Positions 46,530 through 55,146 of a stretch of 64,000 nucleotides of DNA are shown here, one piece after another; position 1 is the first letter of the stretch; every line of letters starts with the position of its first letter. Origin of the DNA: an uncultured Methanobrevibacter sp. (GTDB lineage Archaea > Methanobacteriota > Methanobacteria > Methanobacteriales > Methanobacteriaceae). The notes below the pieces were generated by a model, which saw only the letters and a list, made by a program, of their open reading frames with translations, searched no databases and was not told the DNA's origin. The stretch covers positions 36,153-100,152 of the forward strand of contig NZ_CACWVY010000018.1 of assembly GCF_902764455.1 (NCBI RefSeq). The letters run 5' to 3'. Made by a program: the position numbers and the translations under genes.

Positions 46530-46568
46530 ATCTGCCGATGGATGGCATAGCCAGATGAAAAAGGAGGT
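46530..46568 (+). promoter_or_regulatory. K-turn-like element in the rpl7ae leader, overlapping the ribosome site
   Basis: In RNA terms: outer strand AUCUGCC (46530-46536), GA (46537-46538), stem UGG (46539-46541), loop, stem CCA (46551-46553), three-base bulge GAU, GA (46557-46558), AAAA, then GGAGGU (46563-46568). The GA/GAU-GA arrangement between stems is the K-turn consensus with two sheared G-A pairs, and AUCUGCC can pair with GGAGGU. L7Ae is a K-turn binder, so the element may shut off its own translation. Confidence 0.5.
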
Positions 46569-46575
46569 ATATTTT

Positions 46576-46909
46576 ATGGCAAACATTTATGTAAAATTTG
46601 ACACACCTGAAGAATTAGCTAAACAAGCTGAAGAAGCATTAGAAACCGCACAAGCTACTGGTAAAGTAGCAAAAGGTACTAACGAAGTAACTTATCGCAG
46701 AAGACGTAGATCCTGCTGAAATCGTTGCACACATTCCTGTATTAGCTGATGAAAAAGAAATTCCTTACGTATACTTACCTACCAAAGAACAAGTTGGTGG
46801 AGCTGCTGGATTAACTGTTGGTACCGCATCTGCATGTATTGTAGACGCTGGTGATGCTGAAGCTGCTGTTAGTGAAATCGTAGAAAAAGTTGCTGAATTA
46901 AAAGAATAA
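46576..46909 (+). pseudogene. rpl7ae: Ribosomal protein L7Ae, frame disrupted by a short internal deletion
   Basis: L7Ae binds K-turns in rRNA, box C/D RNA and RNase P RNA. From ATG 46576 (after GGAGGT) the protein reads to GTNEVT at 46692. One base later a second frame continues as [20 protein letters not shown] to the normal end ELKE at 46909. The conserved K-A/V-x-E-R-G...L-V segment between NEVT and IAEDV, about 12 codons, is missing; with one base left over, about 35 bp are lost and the frame shifts, giving a stop at 46718. The gene should be essential, so an assembly error or unresolved strain variant is likely. Confidence 0.85.
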
Positions 46910-46943
46910 ATAAATTCTTTTAATGGATTTTTACGGTGATAAA

Positions 46944-47150
46944 ATGGAAGAAGGAACTCCTGCTGAAGTCATTGAAGTTTTAAAAAGAACTGGAATGACT
47001 GGGGAAGTAATGCAAATTAAATGCAGAATCCTTGATGGTAGAGATAAAGGAAGAATTTTAACAAGAAACATTATGGGCCCTGTAAGAGAAGGCGACATCT
47101 TAATGTTACTTGATACAATTAGAGAAGCTAAGGAAATTAAGACTCCATAG
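46944..47150 (+). CDS. rps28e: Ribosomal protein S28e
   Basis: Small-subunit protein, 68 residues, starting [20 protein letters not shown] with [20 protein letters not shown] near the middle, both family hallmarks. ATG 46944 is preferred because GGTGAT lies five bases upstream and it matches the usual length; ATG 46923 would add seven residues. It lies in the conserved order L7Ae-S28e-L24e-Ndk-aIF5B. Confidence 0.93.
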   Translation: MEEGTPAEVIEVLKRTGMTGEVMQIKCRILDGRDKGRILTRNIMGPVREGDILMLLDTIREAKEIKTP

Positions 47151-47163
47151 AAGGTGTAACAAC

Positions 47164-47325
47164 ATGAGAACTTGTTCATTCTGTAGTAAAGAAATTGAAG
47201 AAGGTACAGGAAAAATGTACGTTAAAAAAGATGGATCAATATATTTCTTTTGTAGCAGTAAATGTGAAAAAAATATGATTAAACTCGGAAGAGTTCCAAG
47301 AAAAGTTAAATGGGTTAAAGAATGA
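47164..47325 (+). CDS. rpl24e: Ribosomal protein L24e
   Basis: The 53-residue zinc-binding large-subunit protein has CSFC and CSSKC zinc ligands and ends KVKWVKE, as in archaeal L24e. Start ATG 47164 follows GGTG. It overlaps the ndk start in ATGA. Confidence 0.95.
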   Translation: MRTCSFCSKEIEEGTGKMYVKKDGSIYFFCSSKCEKNMIKLGRVPRKVKWVKE

Positions 47326-47720
47326 TTCAAAAAAGTTTTGGTTTTGAAGAAAAAGGTCTTCAAATCGTTGCTTGTAAATTAATTCAAATTGATGAAGATT
47401 TAGCAAAAACTCATTATGGAGAACATGCTGAAAAACCATTTTTCCCAACTTTAGTAGAATACATCACTTCATCCCCATCATTAGCTATGGTAATTGAAGG
47501 TGAAGAAGCTATTACTACTATCAGGAAATTAGTTGGTGCAACTAATCCTTTGGAAGCAGACCTTGGAACTATCAGAGGAGACTTTGGTATGGATACCGGT
47601 AGAAACATTATTCATGCTTCAGATGCTCCTGAATCTGCTGAAAGAGAAATTGCTCTTTTCTTTAATGAAGATGAAATTTGCGATTACAAAATCGTTGACA
47701 ATGATTTAATTTACGAATAA
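47322..47720 (+). CDS. ndk: Nucleoside diphosphate kinase with an N-terminal internal deletion
   Basis: Transfers gamma-phosphate between nucleoside triphosphates and diphosphates via a phosphohistidine. The active His is in [16 protein letters not shown] and [18 protein letters not shown] is intact. The N terminus reads [16 protein letters not shown], where the family has MI-x-K-T/S-F followed by about 19 residues with the nucleotide-phosphate Lys (V/L-M-x-K-P-D) before RFEEKG. That block is missing in frame, leaving 132 residues instead of about 150. Such a protein would lack a catalytic residue, so the gap may be an assembly artefact as in the neighbouring rpl7ae. Confidence 0.85.
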   Translation: MIQKSFGFEEKGLQIVACKLIQIDEDLAKTHYGEHAEKPFFPTLVEYITSSPSLAMVIEGEEAITTIRKLVGATNPLEADLGTIRGDFGMDTGRNIIHASDAPESAEREIALFFNEDEICDYKIVDNDLIYE

Positions 47721-47758
47721 ATTTAAATTTAGATAATTTATTATAAATAAAAGATAAC

Positions 47759-49549
47759 ATGAAAATTAGATCCCCAATTGTATCCGTTTTAGGTCATGTA
47801 GACCATGGTAAGACAACCTTATTAGATTATATTAGAGGCAGTACCGTTGCTGATAGGGAAGCAGGAGGTATTACTCAACATATTGGTGCTACTGAAATTC
47901 CAAACGATACTATTGAAGAGATATGTGGAAATTTTATCTCAAGATTAACTATCAAAGATTTAATTCCAGGACTATTTTTCATTGATACTCCAGGTCACGC
48001 AGCATTCACCAGTTTAAGAAAACGTGGTGGTGCACTGGCTGATTTAGCAGTATTGATTCTTGATATTAATGAAGGATTTAAACCTCAAACATTTGAGGCA
48101 TTGAATATCCTTAAAATGTATAAGACTCCTTTCATTGTTGTGGCAAATAAAATCGATATGATTTTCGGTTGGGAAGCACATGAAGGTGTTTCATTTAAAG
48201 AATCTTTCTCACAACAGGCTCCTAGTGTTCAGCAGGAATTGGACACCAAAGTCTATGAAATTGTAGGTACACTTCACAAAGAGGGTTTCCAGTCTGAAAG
48301 ATTCGACAGGGTAAGCAACTTCGCTTCACAGATTACAATTATTCCTATCAGTGCAAGAACAGGTGAAGGAATTATTGAAGTTTTAGCAATGCTATTGGGT
48401 CTTGCTCAGGAATATTTAACAGAGCAGCTTGAAATTGATGAGGATGCTCCGGCTAAAGGTACTGTTTTAGAAATCAAAGAAGAAACAGGATTGGGTCTTA
48501 CTATTGATAGTATTATTTATGATGGTGTTTTAAGAACTAATGATGAAATAGCTTTAATGACTTCTTCAAATGAAGTATTAACCACAAAAATCAGATCTAT
48601 TTTAAGACCGCTTCCATTGGAGGAAATGAGGGATTCCAAAAAGAAATTCCAAAAATTCGATGAAGTGGTTGCAGCTGCAGGTATTAAGATAGCTGCTCCT
48701 AATTTAGATGATGTTATTTCAGGTTCTCCGCTTAGAGTATTGAGTGATGAGGAAAACGTTGAAGAAGAAATTCTAAAAGAAATTGAAGATATTACAATAA
48801 GTACCGAAGATGAGGGTATTTTGGTTAAAGCTGATACATTAGGTTCTCTTGAAGCTATTGTAAAATTATTGAAAGATTTACAGATTCCTATTCGTGAAGC
48901 TAACATAGGAGATGTAAATCGCAGAGATATAATTAATTCATCTATTGCTTTAAATGAAGATGATGCACATGGTGCAATCATTGCTTTTAATGTGGATGTT
49001 CATCCTAATTCTTTAGAAGATCTTAATAATTCAGATGTTAAGCTCTTCAAAGGAGATGTAATTTATCAAATTATTGAAGAATATGAAGCTTGGATTGATG
49101 AAATGGAGCAAGCTAAGAAGAAAGCATTCTATGATGCTATTATTAAGCCTGCAAAATTCATGTCATTGCCAAAACTTGTTTTCCGCCAAAGTAAACCTGC
49201 AATTATTGGTATCGAATCATTAAGCGGTACAATTAAACAGGGTCAAACTTTAATTAATAAAAATGGCGAATATGTTGGTGTAATAGCCAGTATGGAAGAT
49301 AAGGGAGAAACATTACCTAGCATTCCAAGAGGTCAAAGGGTGGCTATGGCTATTAAGGACGCTATTGTTGGAAAACACTTTGATGAAGGGGACGAATTAT
49401 ATGTTGATGTTCCCGAAAAACATTATAAATTCATTGAAAGAGAATTTAAGGATAAATTAACAGAAGATGAATTTGAAACTTTATATGAATTTGTTGAAAT
49501 TAAACGTAAACAAGATCCTGATTGGGGTCAATTTGGTCTTTTTGAATAA
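47759..49549 (+). CDS. infB: Translation initiation factor aIF5B (IF-2 homologue)
   Basis: GTPase for subunit joining. The 596-residue protein begins with the G1 loop [10 protein letters not shown] and continues with DTPGHAAF (G3), NKIDMI (G4) and SAR (G5), then the beta-barrel and C-terminal domains ending in FGLFE. There is no long N-terminal extension, as usual in archaea, and length is normal. It follows ndk by 38 bp in the conserved translation operon. Confidence 0.96.
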   Translation: MKIRSPIVSVLGHVDHGKTTLLDYIRGSTVADREAGGITQHIGATEIPNDTIEEICGNFISRLTIKDLIPGLFFIDTPGHAAFTSLRKRGGALADLAVLILDINEGFKPQTFEALNILKMYKTPFIVVANKIDMIFGWEAHEGVSFKESFSQQAPSVQQELDTKVYEIVGTLHKEGFQSERFDRVSNFASQITIIPISARTGEGIIEVLAMLLGLAQEYLTEQLEIDEDAPAKGTVLEIKEETGLGLTIDSIIYDGVLRTNDEIALMTSSNEVLTTKIRSILRPLPLEEMRDSKKKFQKFDEVVAAAGIKIAAPNLDDVISGSPLRVLSDEENVEEEILKEIEDITISTEDEGILVKADTLGSLEAIVKLLKDLQIPIREANIGDVNRRDIINSSIALNEDDAHGAIIAFNVDVHPNSLEDLNNSDVKLFKGDVIYQIIEEYEAWIDEMEQAKKKAFYDAIIKPAKFMSLPKLVFRQSKPAIIGIESLSGTIKQGQTLINKNGEYVGVIASMEDKGETLPSIPRGQRVAMAIKDAIVGKHFDEGDELYVDVPEKHYKFIEREFKDKLTEDEFETLYEFVEIKRKQDPDWGQFGLFE

Positions 49550-49584
49550 TAAATAAGGGTTAAAAAAATTAAAGGAGGAATACC

Positions 49585-49968
49585 ATGGCATTCAAAGTAG
49601 TTGTGTCAGATAAAGCTGAATCTTATCAAGTTGAAATCGATGAAACTAAAGCTTTAAACGGTTTAGTTATCGGTGATGAATTTGATGGTGGAATTGTCGG
49701 TTTAGATGGTTACACTTTAAAAATTACCGGTGGTAGTGACAAAAACGGTTTTACCATGAAAAAAGATGTTACTGGTACTAGAAGAATCAAAAGTTTATTA
49801 ACTGGCGGTATCGGTTATCATCCTAAAGCAGATGGTGTTAAAAGAAGAAAAACCGTAAGAGGAAACACTATTGCTGAAGATATTGTGCAAATCAACACTG
49901 TAGTTACTAAAGCTGGAAGCAAATCAATAGCTGATATTCTTGGTGCTGATGAAGAAGAGGAAGAATAG
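49585..49968 (+). CDS. rps6e: Ribosomal protein S6e
   Basis: The 127-residue small-subunit protein carries the FDGGIVGLDGYTLKITGGSDKNGF-like core (positions about 33-56) and GIGYHPKADGVKRRKTVRGNT, hallmarks of S6e. It has a short acidic tail (ADEEEEE). A GGAGG site precedes the ATG. The intergenic gap to infB is 35 bp. Confidence 0.95.
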   Translation: MAFKVVVSDKAESYQVEIDETKALNGLVIGDEFDGGIVGLDGYTLKITGGSDKNGFTMKKDVTGTRRIKSLLTGGIGYHPKADGVKRRKTVRGNTIAEDIVQINTVVTKAGSKSIADILGADEEEEE

Positions 49969-50030
49969 TTTTACTATTTTTCTTATTTTACTTTTAAGTC
50001 GAATGAAAATTAATAAAAAGGTGGTTATCT

Positions 50031-51245
50031 GTGAATGTACAGTCAGATGTTAACATAGGTTTGGTTGGTCATGTAGACCATGGTAAAACAACTCTTACAA
50101 AAGCATTATCTGGAATTTGGACTGATACTCACAGTGAGGAAACAAAAAGAGGTATTTCAATCCGTTTAGGTTATGCAGACATTGAATTTAGAAAATGTCC
50201 TGAATGCGATGAACCTGAATGTTACACTACTTCTGAAAAATGTGAAATCTGTGGGAGCGAAACCGAATTAATCAGAAAAGTGTCTTTTGTTGATGCTCCA
50301 GGTCACGAAACTCTTATGGCAACTATGTTATCTGGTGCCGCAATTATGGATGGTGCAGTGTTAGTAATTGCTGCAAATGAGTCTTGTCCACAACCACAAA
50401 CTAAAGAACATCTCATGGCACTTGATGTTATCGGTGTTAAGGATGTTATTGTAGTTCAAAACAAAATTGATATTGTATCAAAAGAAAGAGCTATTGAAAG
50501 TTATAATGAAATTAAGGAATTTGTTAAAGGTACTTGTGCTGAAGATGCTTTAATAATACCAGTATCTGCTCAACAAGGTGCAAATGTAGATATTTTAATA
50601 GAAACAATGCTTAAACAAATTCAACCTCCGGAAAGGAATATTGATGACACTGCATTAATGCATGTAGCAAGATCATTTGATATCAATAAACCGGGTTCTG
50701 GTGCTGATAAAATTAAAGGAGGAGTTATTGGTGGAACTTTGGTCCAAGGTAAATTTAAACTTGGAGATACCATTGAAATAAGACCTGGTCCTACTAATAA
50801 TGGTGAAAGACTCACCTTAAAATCTGAAATTATCGGCCTTGAAGCAAACGGAGAACAAGTTGAAGAAATAGGTCCTGGAGGACTTGTGGGTATTGCAACT
50901 AAATTGGATCCATCATTAACCAAATCAGATTCATTATCTGGAACTGTTGCTGGTGAAGAAGGTACTTTACCTGAAGTATTGGATGCTTTCACTATGGAAG
51001 CTAATTTGCTTGACCGTGTTGTAGGTACTAAAGAAGAACGTGATGTTGCTCCAATTAAAATTAAAGAGCCATTAATGATTAATTGTGGTACAACAACTAC
51101 TATTGGTGTAGTTACCTCAACTAAGAAAAATGTCGTTGATGTTACTCTTAAATTGCCTGTCTGCGCAAGCCCTGGTGATAGGGTAGCTTTAAGTCGTAGA
51201 GTTGGGGCTCGTTGGAGATTAATAGGTTACGGTATTATTAAATAG
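50031..51245 (+). CDS. eif2g: Translation initiation factor aIF2 gamma subunit
   Basis: Carries initiator tRNA to the ribosome in complex with alpha and beta. The 404-residue protein begins at GTG after GGTGG, with G1 [10 protein letters not shown], a zinc knuckle [10 protein letters not shown]...CEICG, DAPGHE, NKID, and PVSAQQGAN, then two beta-barrel domains ending [14 protein letters not shown]. The order S6e-aIF2g-PIN-Rpo7 is conserved in Euryarchaeota. Confidence 0.96.
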   Translation: MNVQSDVNIGLVGHVDHGKTTLTKALSGIWTDTHSEETKRGISIRLGYADIEFRKCPECDEPECYTTSEKCEICGSETELIRKVSFVDAPGHETLMATMLSGAAIMDGAVLVIAANESCPQPQTKEHLMALDVIGVKDVIVVQNKIDIVSKERAIESYNEIKEFVKGTCAEDALIIPVSAQQGANVDILIETMLKQIQPPERNIDDTALMHVARSFDINKPGSGADKIKGGVIGGTLVQGKFKLGDTIEIRPGPTNNGERLTLKSEIIGLEANGEQVEEIGPGGLVGIATKLDPSLTKSDSLSGTVAGEEGTLPEVLDAFTMEANLLDRVVGTKEERDVAPIKIKEPLMINCGTTTTIGVVTSTKKNVVDVTLKLPVCASPGDRVALSRRVGARWRLIGYGIIK

Positions 51246-51255
51246 AGGGCAAATA

Positions 51256-51648
51256 ATGAACTCTAAAGAAGTTGTAATAGATACCAATTTTTTTATGGTT
51301 CCTTTTCAGTTCAATGTGGATATCATCACTGAACTTGAAAATTTATTACCTTCTTATAGATTAACTACTCCAAGCTTTGTTATCAATGAATTGAAGGGTT
51401 TGAAACGTAATACTAAAGGAAAAACAAGGTTAAATGCAAATTTGGCCTTGAAATTAGCTAATTCTTCAAAAATTGAAATAAAGGATATTTCATTATTAGA
51501 AAATGAAACTGTGGATGATGCGTTACTTAGAGTTTCAGAAGTATTAGCTACAAATGATATTGAATTGAAAAATCGTGCAAAAGATAAAGGAATTACAGTT
51601 GCATATTTAAGGCAAAAAAAATATATTGCTGTTGAAGGCAAAATATAA
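51256..51648 (+). CDS. PIN-domain nuclease (Fcf1/Utp24-like)
   Basis: The 130-residue PIN domain starts VVIDTNFFMVPFQF with the first acidic residue and has conserved acidic residues at INELKGL and ATNDIELKNRAKDKG. The Fcf1-like archaeal proteins, found next to aIF2 gamma, are thought to function in rRNA processing. The gene begins 10 bp after the aIF2-gamma stop. Confidence 0.88.
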   Translation: MNSKEVVIDTNFFMVPFQFNVDIITELENLLPSYRLTTPSFVINELKGLKRNTKGKTRLNANLALKLANSSKIEIKDISLLENETVDDALLRVSEVLATNDIELKNRAKDKGITVAYLRQKKYIAVEGKI

Positions 51649-51684
51649 TATTAATTAAACTTATTAATTAAATGAGGGATTATC

Positions 51685-52263
51685 TTGTATTATAAAACAA
51701 AAATCGAGGATACTGTAAGAATTCCACCTTATGAATTCGATAAGCCTCTTGAAGAAGTTGCTATCAAAACTTTAAACAAAACCTATGAAGGACGTTTAGA
51801 TAAAAAACTTGGTTTACTTATCTGTGTTAACGGTATTGAAGAAATTAGTGAAGGCAGACTCATTATGGGTGATGGAGCTTCATATCATAATGTTGTTTTC
51901 GAAGCTATATTCTTTAAACCTGAACAACAAGAAATATTTATGGGTGTTGTTACAGATGTAGTTGAATACGGTGCATTTGTAAGCATTGGAACTATGGAAG
52001 GATTGATACATGTTTCCCAAGTTACCGATGATTATTTAACTTATGATTCTAAACGTGGAATATTAAATGCAAAAGAATCTAACAAAAGTTTAAATCAAGG
52101 AGACTTAGTTAGAACCAGAGCTGTTAGTATTTCTATTAAAGATGATTCAACTAATAATAGAGATAACGTTAAAAATTCAAAAATTGCCCTTACTATGAGG
52201 CAAACCAATTTAGGCAGATTTGAATGGATTGAAGAAGCAAAAGAAAAAAGTAGGAGTGCTTAA
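51685..52263 (+). CDS. rpo7: RNA polymerase subunit Rpo7 (E')
   Basis: The 192-residue subunit has an N-terminal RNP-like domain (MYYKTKIEDTVRIPPYEFDK) and a C-terminal S1 domain with GVVTDVVEYGAFVSIGTMEG. It forms the stalk with Rpo4, which is not in the window. The start is TTG 51685 with GAGGG upstream. The next gene starts two bases after the stop. Confidence 0.95.
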   Translation: MYYKTKIEDTVRIPPYEFDKPLEEVAIKTLNKTYEGRLDKKLGLLICVNGIEEISEGRLIMGDGASYHNVVFEAIFFKPEQQEIFMGVVTDVVEYGAFVSIGTMEGLIHVSQVTDDYLTYDSKRGILNAKESNKSLNQGDLVRTRAVSISIKDDSTNNRDNVKNSKIALTMRQTNLGRFEWIEEAKEKSRSA

Positions 52264-52265
52264 TA

Positions 52266-52442
52266 ATGAGAGCATGTACTGTTTGTAAAATGATTTCAAA
52301 TAAAGAACATTGTCCTAGTTGCGGAAACCCTACTTCTGACAATTGGAGTGGACTTTTAATCATAACCGATCCTGAAGAATCAGAATTAGCTCGCGAATTA
52401 AATATTACAATTCCTGGAGAATATTGTTTAAGAGTAAGATAG
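52266..52442 (+). CDS. spt4: Transcription elongation factor Spt4 (RpoE'')
   Basis: The 58-residue zinc protein begins MRACTVCKMISNKEHCPSCG, with two CxxC pairs, and includes SDNWSGLLIITDPEESELA. It pairs with Spt5 to promote processive elongation. It starts 2 bp after rpo7 and is clearly cotranscribed. It is short and easily missed. Confidence 0.95.
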   Translation: MRACTVCKMISNKEHCPSCGNPTSDNWSGLLIITDPEESELARELNITIPGEYCLRVR

Positions 52443-52452
52443 AGGGTTTTAA

Positions 52453-52962
52453 GTGTTAAAATTAGATGCAGAATTAAATAAAGATATAATAGCTGAGCTT
52501 AAAAAGCCGTTAGGTAAATTATATCCTAACTTTGAAGATGCTATTGATGAAATTAAATCTTCTGAGTTTTTAATTTCTGTTGGAGATGCAACTTTTGAAA
52601 ATCTTACAAAAAATGAAATATACCCTAATATTGGTATAATCGATAATCTTATTCAAAGAAAAAATCATACTCATGATATTATACGTGCAAATCACATTTT
52701 AAATGCCGATAATCCGGCAGGATGTATCACTGATGATCTATGGGAAACCATAGGCCAAGCTCTTGAATTATCTAACAAAGGCGAATGTTATGTAATTGAA
52801 GTAGCAGGGGAAGAAGATCTTGCAGTTCTTCCTTGCATCATCATGGCAGATCCTGAAACCATAATATTATATGGTCAACCAAATGAAGGATTGGTGCTTT
52901 TAAAAGCTGGTGATTTAGTAAATAAAGCTAAAAAGCTTATTAACGGATTTATTAAAGAATAA
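52453..52962 (+). CDS. GTP-dependent dephospho-CoA kinase
   Basis: Last step of archaeal CoA synthesis, using GTP instead of ATP. The 169-residue protein is of the DUF359 family, with ISVGDATFENL, NIGIIDNLIQRK and the EVAGEEDLAVLP segment, which holds the acidic catalytic residues. Start is GTG 52453. It is conserved next to Spt4 and S24e in many Euryarchaeota. Confidence 0.92.
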   Translation: MLKLDAELNKDIIAELKKPLGKLYPNFEDAIDEIKSSEFLISVGDATFENLTKNEIYPNIGIIDNLIQRKNHTHDIIRANHILNADNPAGCITDDLWETIGQALELSNKGECYVIEVAGEEDLAVLPCIIMADPETIILYGQPNEGLVLLKAGDLVNKAKKLINGFIKE

Positions 52963-52981
52963 ATTGAACCGAGGTTTAATC

Positions 52982-53299
52982 ATGGAAATTGAATTTATTG
53001 AAGAAAAAGAAAATAAATTATTTAACAGAAAAGAAATTAAATTTTATGTTGATTATGATGGAGAAGCAACTCCTAAAGTTTTAGATATCAAATCTAAATT
53101 AGTTGCTTTATTAAATGCTAAAAAAGAATTAGTCGTAGTCGACAATGTACAACCACACTACGGTGAACCTAAAGCTTTAGGTTATGCTAAAGTTTATGCC
53201 ACTGTTGATGATTTAAAATACATTGAAACTGAACATGTTTTAGCTAAAAACGCAGAACCTGAAGAAGAACCTGCAGAAGAAGAAGCAGACGAAGAATAG
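52982..53299 (+). CDS. rps24e: Ribosomal protein S24e
   Basis: The 105-residue protein contains EKENKLFNRKEIKFYVDYDG and HYGEPKALGYAKVYAT and ends in an acidic tail of about 15 residues (EPEEEPAEEEADEE). ATG 52982 behind GAGG is chosen over an upstream in-frame codon at 52964. The next gene starts 9 bp later. Confidence 0.95.
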   Translation: MEIEFIEEKENKLFNRKEIKFYVDYDGEATPKVLDIKSKLVALLNAKKELVVVDNVQPHYGEPKALGYAKVYATVDDLKYIETEHVLAKNAEPEEEPAEEEADEE

Positions 53300-53308
53300 G
53301 TGATTAGT

Positions 53309-53461
53309 ATGGTAAGAAAATCTGATTTATATGAAGTAGATGGAGACAAAATTGTTAGAAAAAACCAAATTTGTCCTCGTTGCGGTGAAGGTGTATTCAT
53401 GGCTGACCATGGTGACAGAGTTGCTTGTGGTAAATGCGGATACACTGAAATGAAAAAATAA
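53309..53461 (+). CDS. rps27ae: Ribosomal protein S27ae
   Basis: The 50-residue zinc protein begins [20 protein letters not shown] and has CPRCGEG and CGKCGY zinc ligands. In eukaryotes this protein is fused to ubiquitin; here it stands alone as usual in archaea. It ends the translation operon, followed by a small hairpin and T tract. Confidence 0.96.
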   Translation: MVRKSDLYEVDGDKIVRKNQICPRCGEGVFMADHGDRVACGKCGYTEMKK

Positions 53462-53492
53462 GATTGTTTAAATCTTTATTTCTTTTTTTTAT
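53460..53492 (+). terminator. Intrinsic-type terminator after S27ae
   Basis: AAGATT (53460-53465) and AATCTT (53471-53476) form a 6-bp stem followed by TATTTCTTTTTTTT. Confidence 0.55.
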
Positions 53493-53531
53493 TTATTTTT
53501 ATTTTTAACTGATTTTTTAGAAGGGATTTTT

Positions 53532-54953
53532 TTGGATAATATTAGAAATGGTCGTTTTAAAACTGGAATGACTGATGAAGCAGCTGAATATACTTCATCT
53601 CTTGAAGCGGACATGCTTCTTTTTGAAGCTGATATTAAAACTAATTTTGCACACACTTCAATGCTAAAGCATGAAGGAATAATTGATGCAGAAATTGCAG
53701 ATAAAATTTTATGTGCTCTTGATAATCTTAAGGAAGAGGGTTATGAGGCTTTGGTTTTTGATCCTTCCGTTGAAGATGTTCACATGGCAATCGAAAATTA
53801 TGTAACTTCTAAAATTGGTCCTGAAGCCGGTTTTATGCATACTGCAAAATCCCGTAATGACCAGGTTGCATGTGATGTCAGATTAGTTTTAAGGGAAATG
53901 ATTGAAGAAATTCAGATAGGTATTTTGGAATTTATAGAAGGATTAGTTGAAATGGCTGGAGAGCATTTGGAAGATATTTTTATTGGTTTTACACACTTGC
54001 AGCATGCTCAGCCAATTACAATAGCTCATCATTTAATGGCACATGTCCAAGCACTTAAAAGGGATTATGAACGTTTGGAAGACACATATAAACGTGTTAA
54101 CTTAAATCCGTTGGGTTCTGCAGCTATGGCAACTACCAGTTTTCCAATCAACAGGCAATTAACAACTGATTTGCTTGGTTTTGATGCTTATCTTGAAAAT
54201 TCTATGGATGGAGTTTCAGCAAGAGACTTTATCACTGAAACAGTCTTTGATTTGGTTTCTCTTTCTTCAACACTTGCCAAAATTTGTGAAGAGCTTGTTT
54301 TATGGAGCACTTATGAATTTGGTGTTATTGATATGGCTGATGAATATTCATCAACTTCTTCTATTATGCCGCAAAAGAAAAATCCTGATGTAGCTGAACT
54401 TGCAAGGGGAAAAACCAGCATTGCAACAGGGGAATTAATCACTATATTAACAATTCTTAAGGCTATTCCATACACATACAACAGGGATTTACAGGAAATT
54501 ACTCCTCATTTATGGAATGCAGTAAAAGTGACTCAGGAAACATTGTCAATTGTAACTAAAATGTTGCTTTCTGTAGAATTTAAAGTTGACAGATGTGCTG
54601 AACTTGCAGGTAAAAACTTTGCCACTGCTACAGATTTGGCAGATATTATGGTTCGTGAGAAAAAAATACCTTTCAGAACCGCTCACAAAATTGTTGGAAG
54701 AATTGTTAATGAAGCTATTTCCAATGATATGGCTGAAGAGGATATCACTTCCAGATTCATTGATGATATTGCAGTTGAATTGGGTTTTGATGAATTGAAC
54801 TTGGATGATGATTTGATTCAAAGAGCTTTAAATCCTGCTGAAAATGTGAGAATTAGGGCTGTTCCTGGAGGACCTGCTCCTGAAATGGTTGAAATCGCAA
54901 GAAATAATATCAAAGTATTTTTAAATGATGAATTTGAGAAAAAAGGAATTTAA
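53532..54953 (+). CDS. argH: Argininosuccinate lyase
   Basis: Last step of arginine synthesis, releasing fumarate. The 473-residue protein has [12 protein letters not shown], the TSFPINRQ region, and the flexible catalytic loop [11 protein letters not shown] with its Ser. The start is TTG 53532 with AAGGGA upstream. The RNA-candidate promoter follows 20 bp after the stop. Confidence 0.96.
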   Translation: MDNIRNGRFKTGMTDEAAEYTSSLEADMLLFEADIKTNFAHTSMLKHEGIIDAEIADKILCALDNLKEEGYEALVFDPSVEDVHMAIENYVTSKIGPEAGFMHTAKSRNDQVACDVRLVLREMIEEIQIGILEFIEGLVEMAGEHLEDIFIGFTHLQHAQPITIAHHLMAHVQALKRDYERLEDTYKRVNLNPLGSAAMATTSFPINRQLTTDLLGFDAYLENSMDGVSARDFITETVFDLVSLSSTLAKICEELVLWSTYEFGVIDMADEYSSTSSIMPQKKNPDVAELARGKTSIATGELITILTILKAIPYTYNRDLQEITPHLWNAVKVTQETLSIVTKMLLSVEFKVDRCAELAGKNFATATDLADIMVREKKIPFRTAHKIVGRIVNEAISNDMAEEDITSRFIDDIAVELGFDELNLDDDLIQRALNPAENVRIRAVPGGPAPEMVEIARNNIKVFLNDEFEKKGI

Positions 54954-54972
54954 ATATTCCTTATACTTTTTA

Positions 54973-54998
54973 TTTTAGGCATACCTAAAATTTATATA
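54973..54998 (+). promoter_or_regulatory. DtxR/IdeR-like palindrome abutting a TATA box
   Basis: TTTTAGG-CATA-CCTAAAA (54973-54990) is a near-perfect palindrome of the DtxR/IdeR operator type (TTAGGnnnnCCTAA). TTTATATA (54991-54998) follows at once, so bound repressor would block TBP/TFB. The expected start is about 55016-55022. No protein gene lies behind it on this strand. Confidence 0.65.
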
Positions 54999-55015
54999 CT
55001 CTGAAAACAAATTAT

Positions 55016-55146
55016 AATTGTGGATGTAATCATCTGATTATAGCCGCATGATTTGTAAAGAGATATAATAGGATACTTATTAATACATTCAAATGAATTC
55101 ATAAGTAGGCTCAGCTCCTATTCTATCTCACAAATCAATTCTTATT
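55016..55146 (+). ncRNA. Candidate structured small RNA behind a metal-type operator
   Basis: Two hairpins. Hairpin 1: GTGG...CCGC plus TAATCA/TGATTA (55027-55040). Hairpin 2: GATTTGT (55050-55056) with ACAAATC (55130-55136), GAGATA (55060-55065) with TATCTC (55124-55129), AATAGGA (55067-55073) with TCCTATT (55116-55122), and TACTTAT (55074-55080) with ATAAGTA (55101-55107), 27 pairs in all. There is no plausible open frame. A T-rich stretch follows at 55140. The RNA start fits the TATA box. A transposable-element relic or a shared terminator is the main alternative. Confidence 0.55.
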
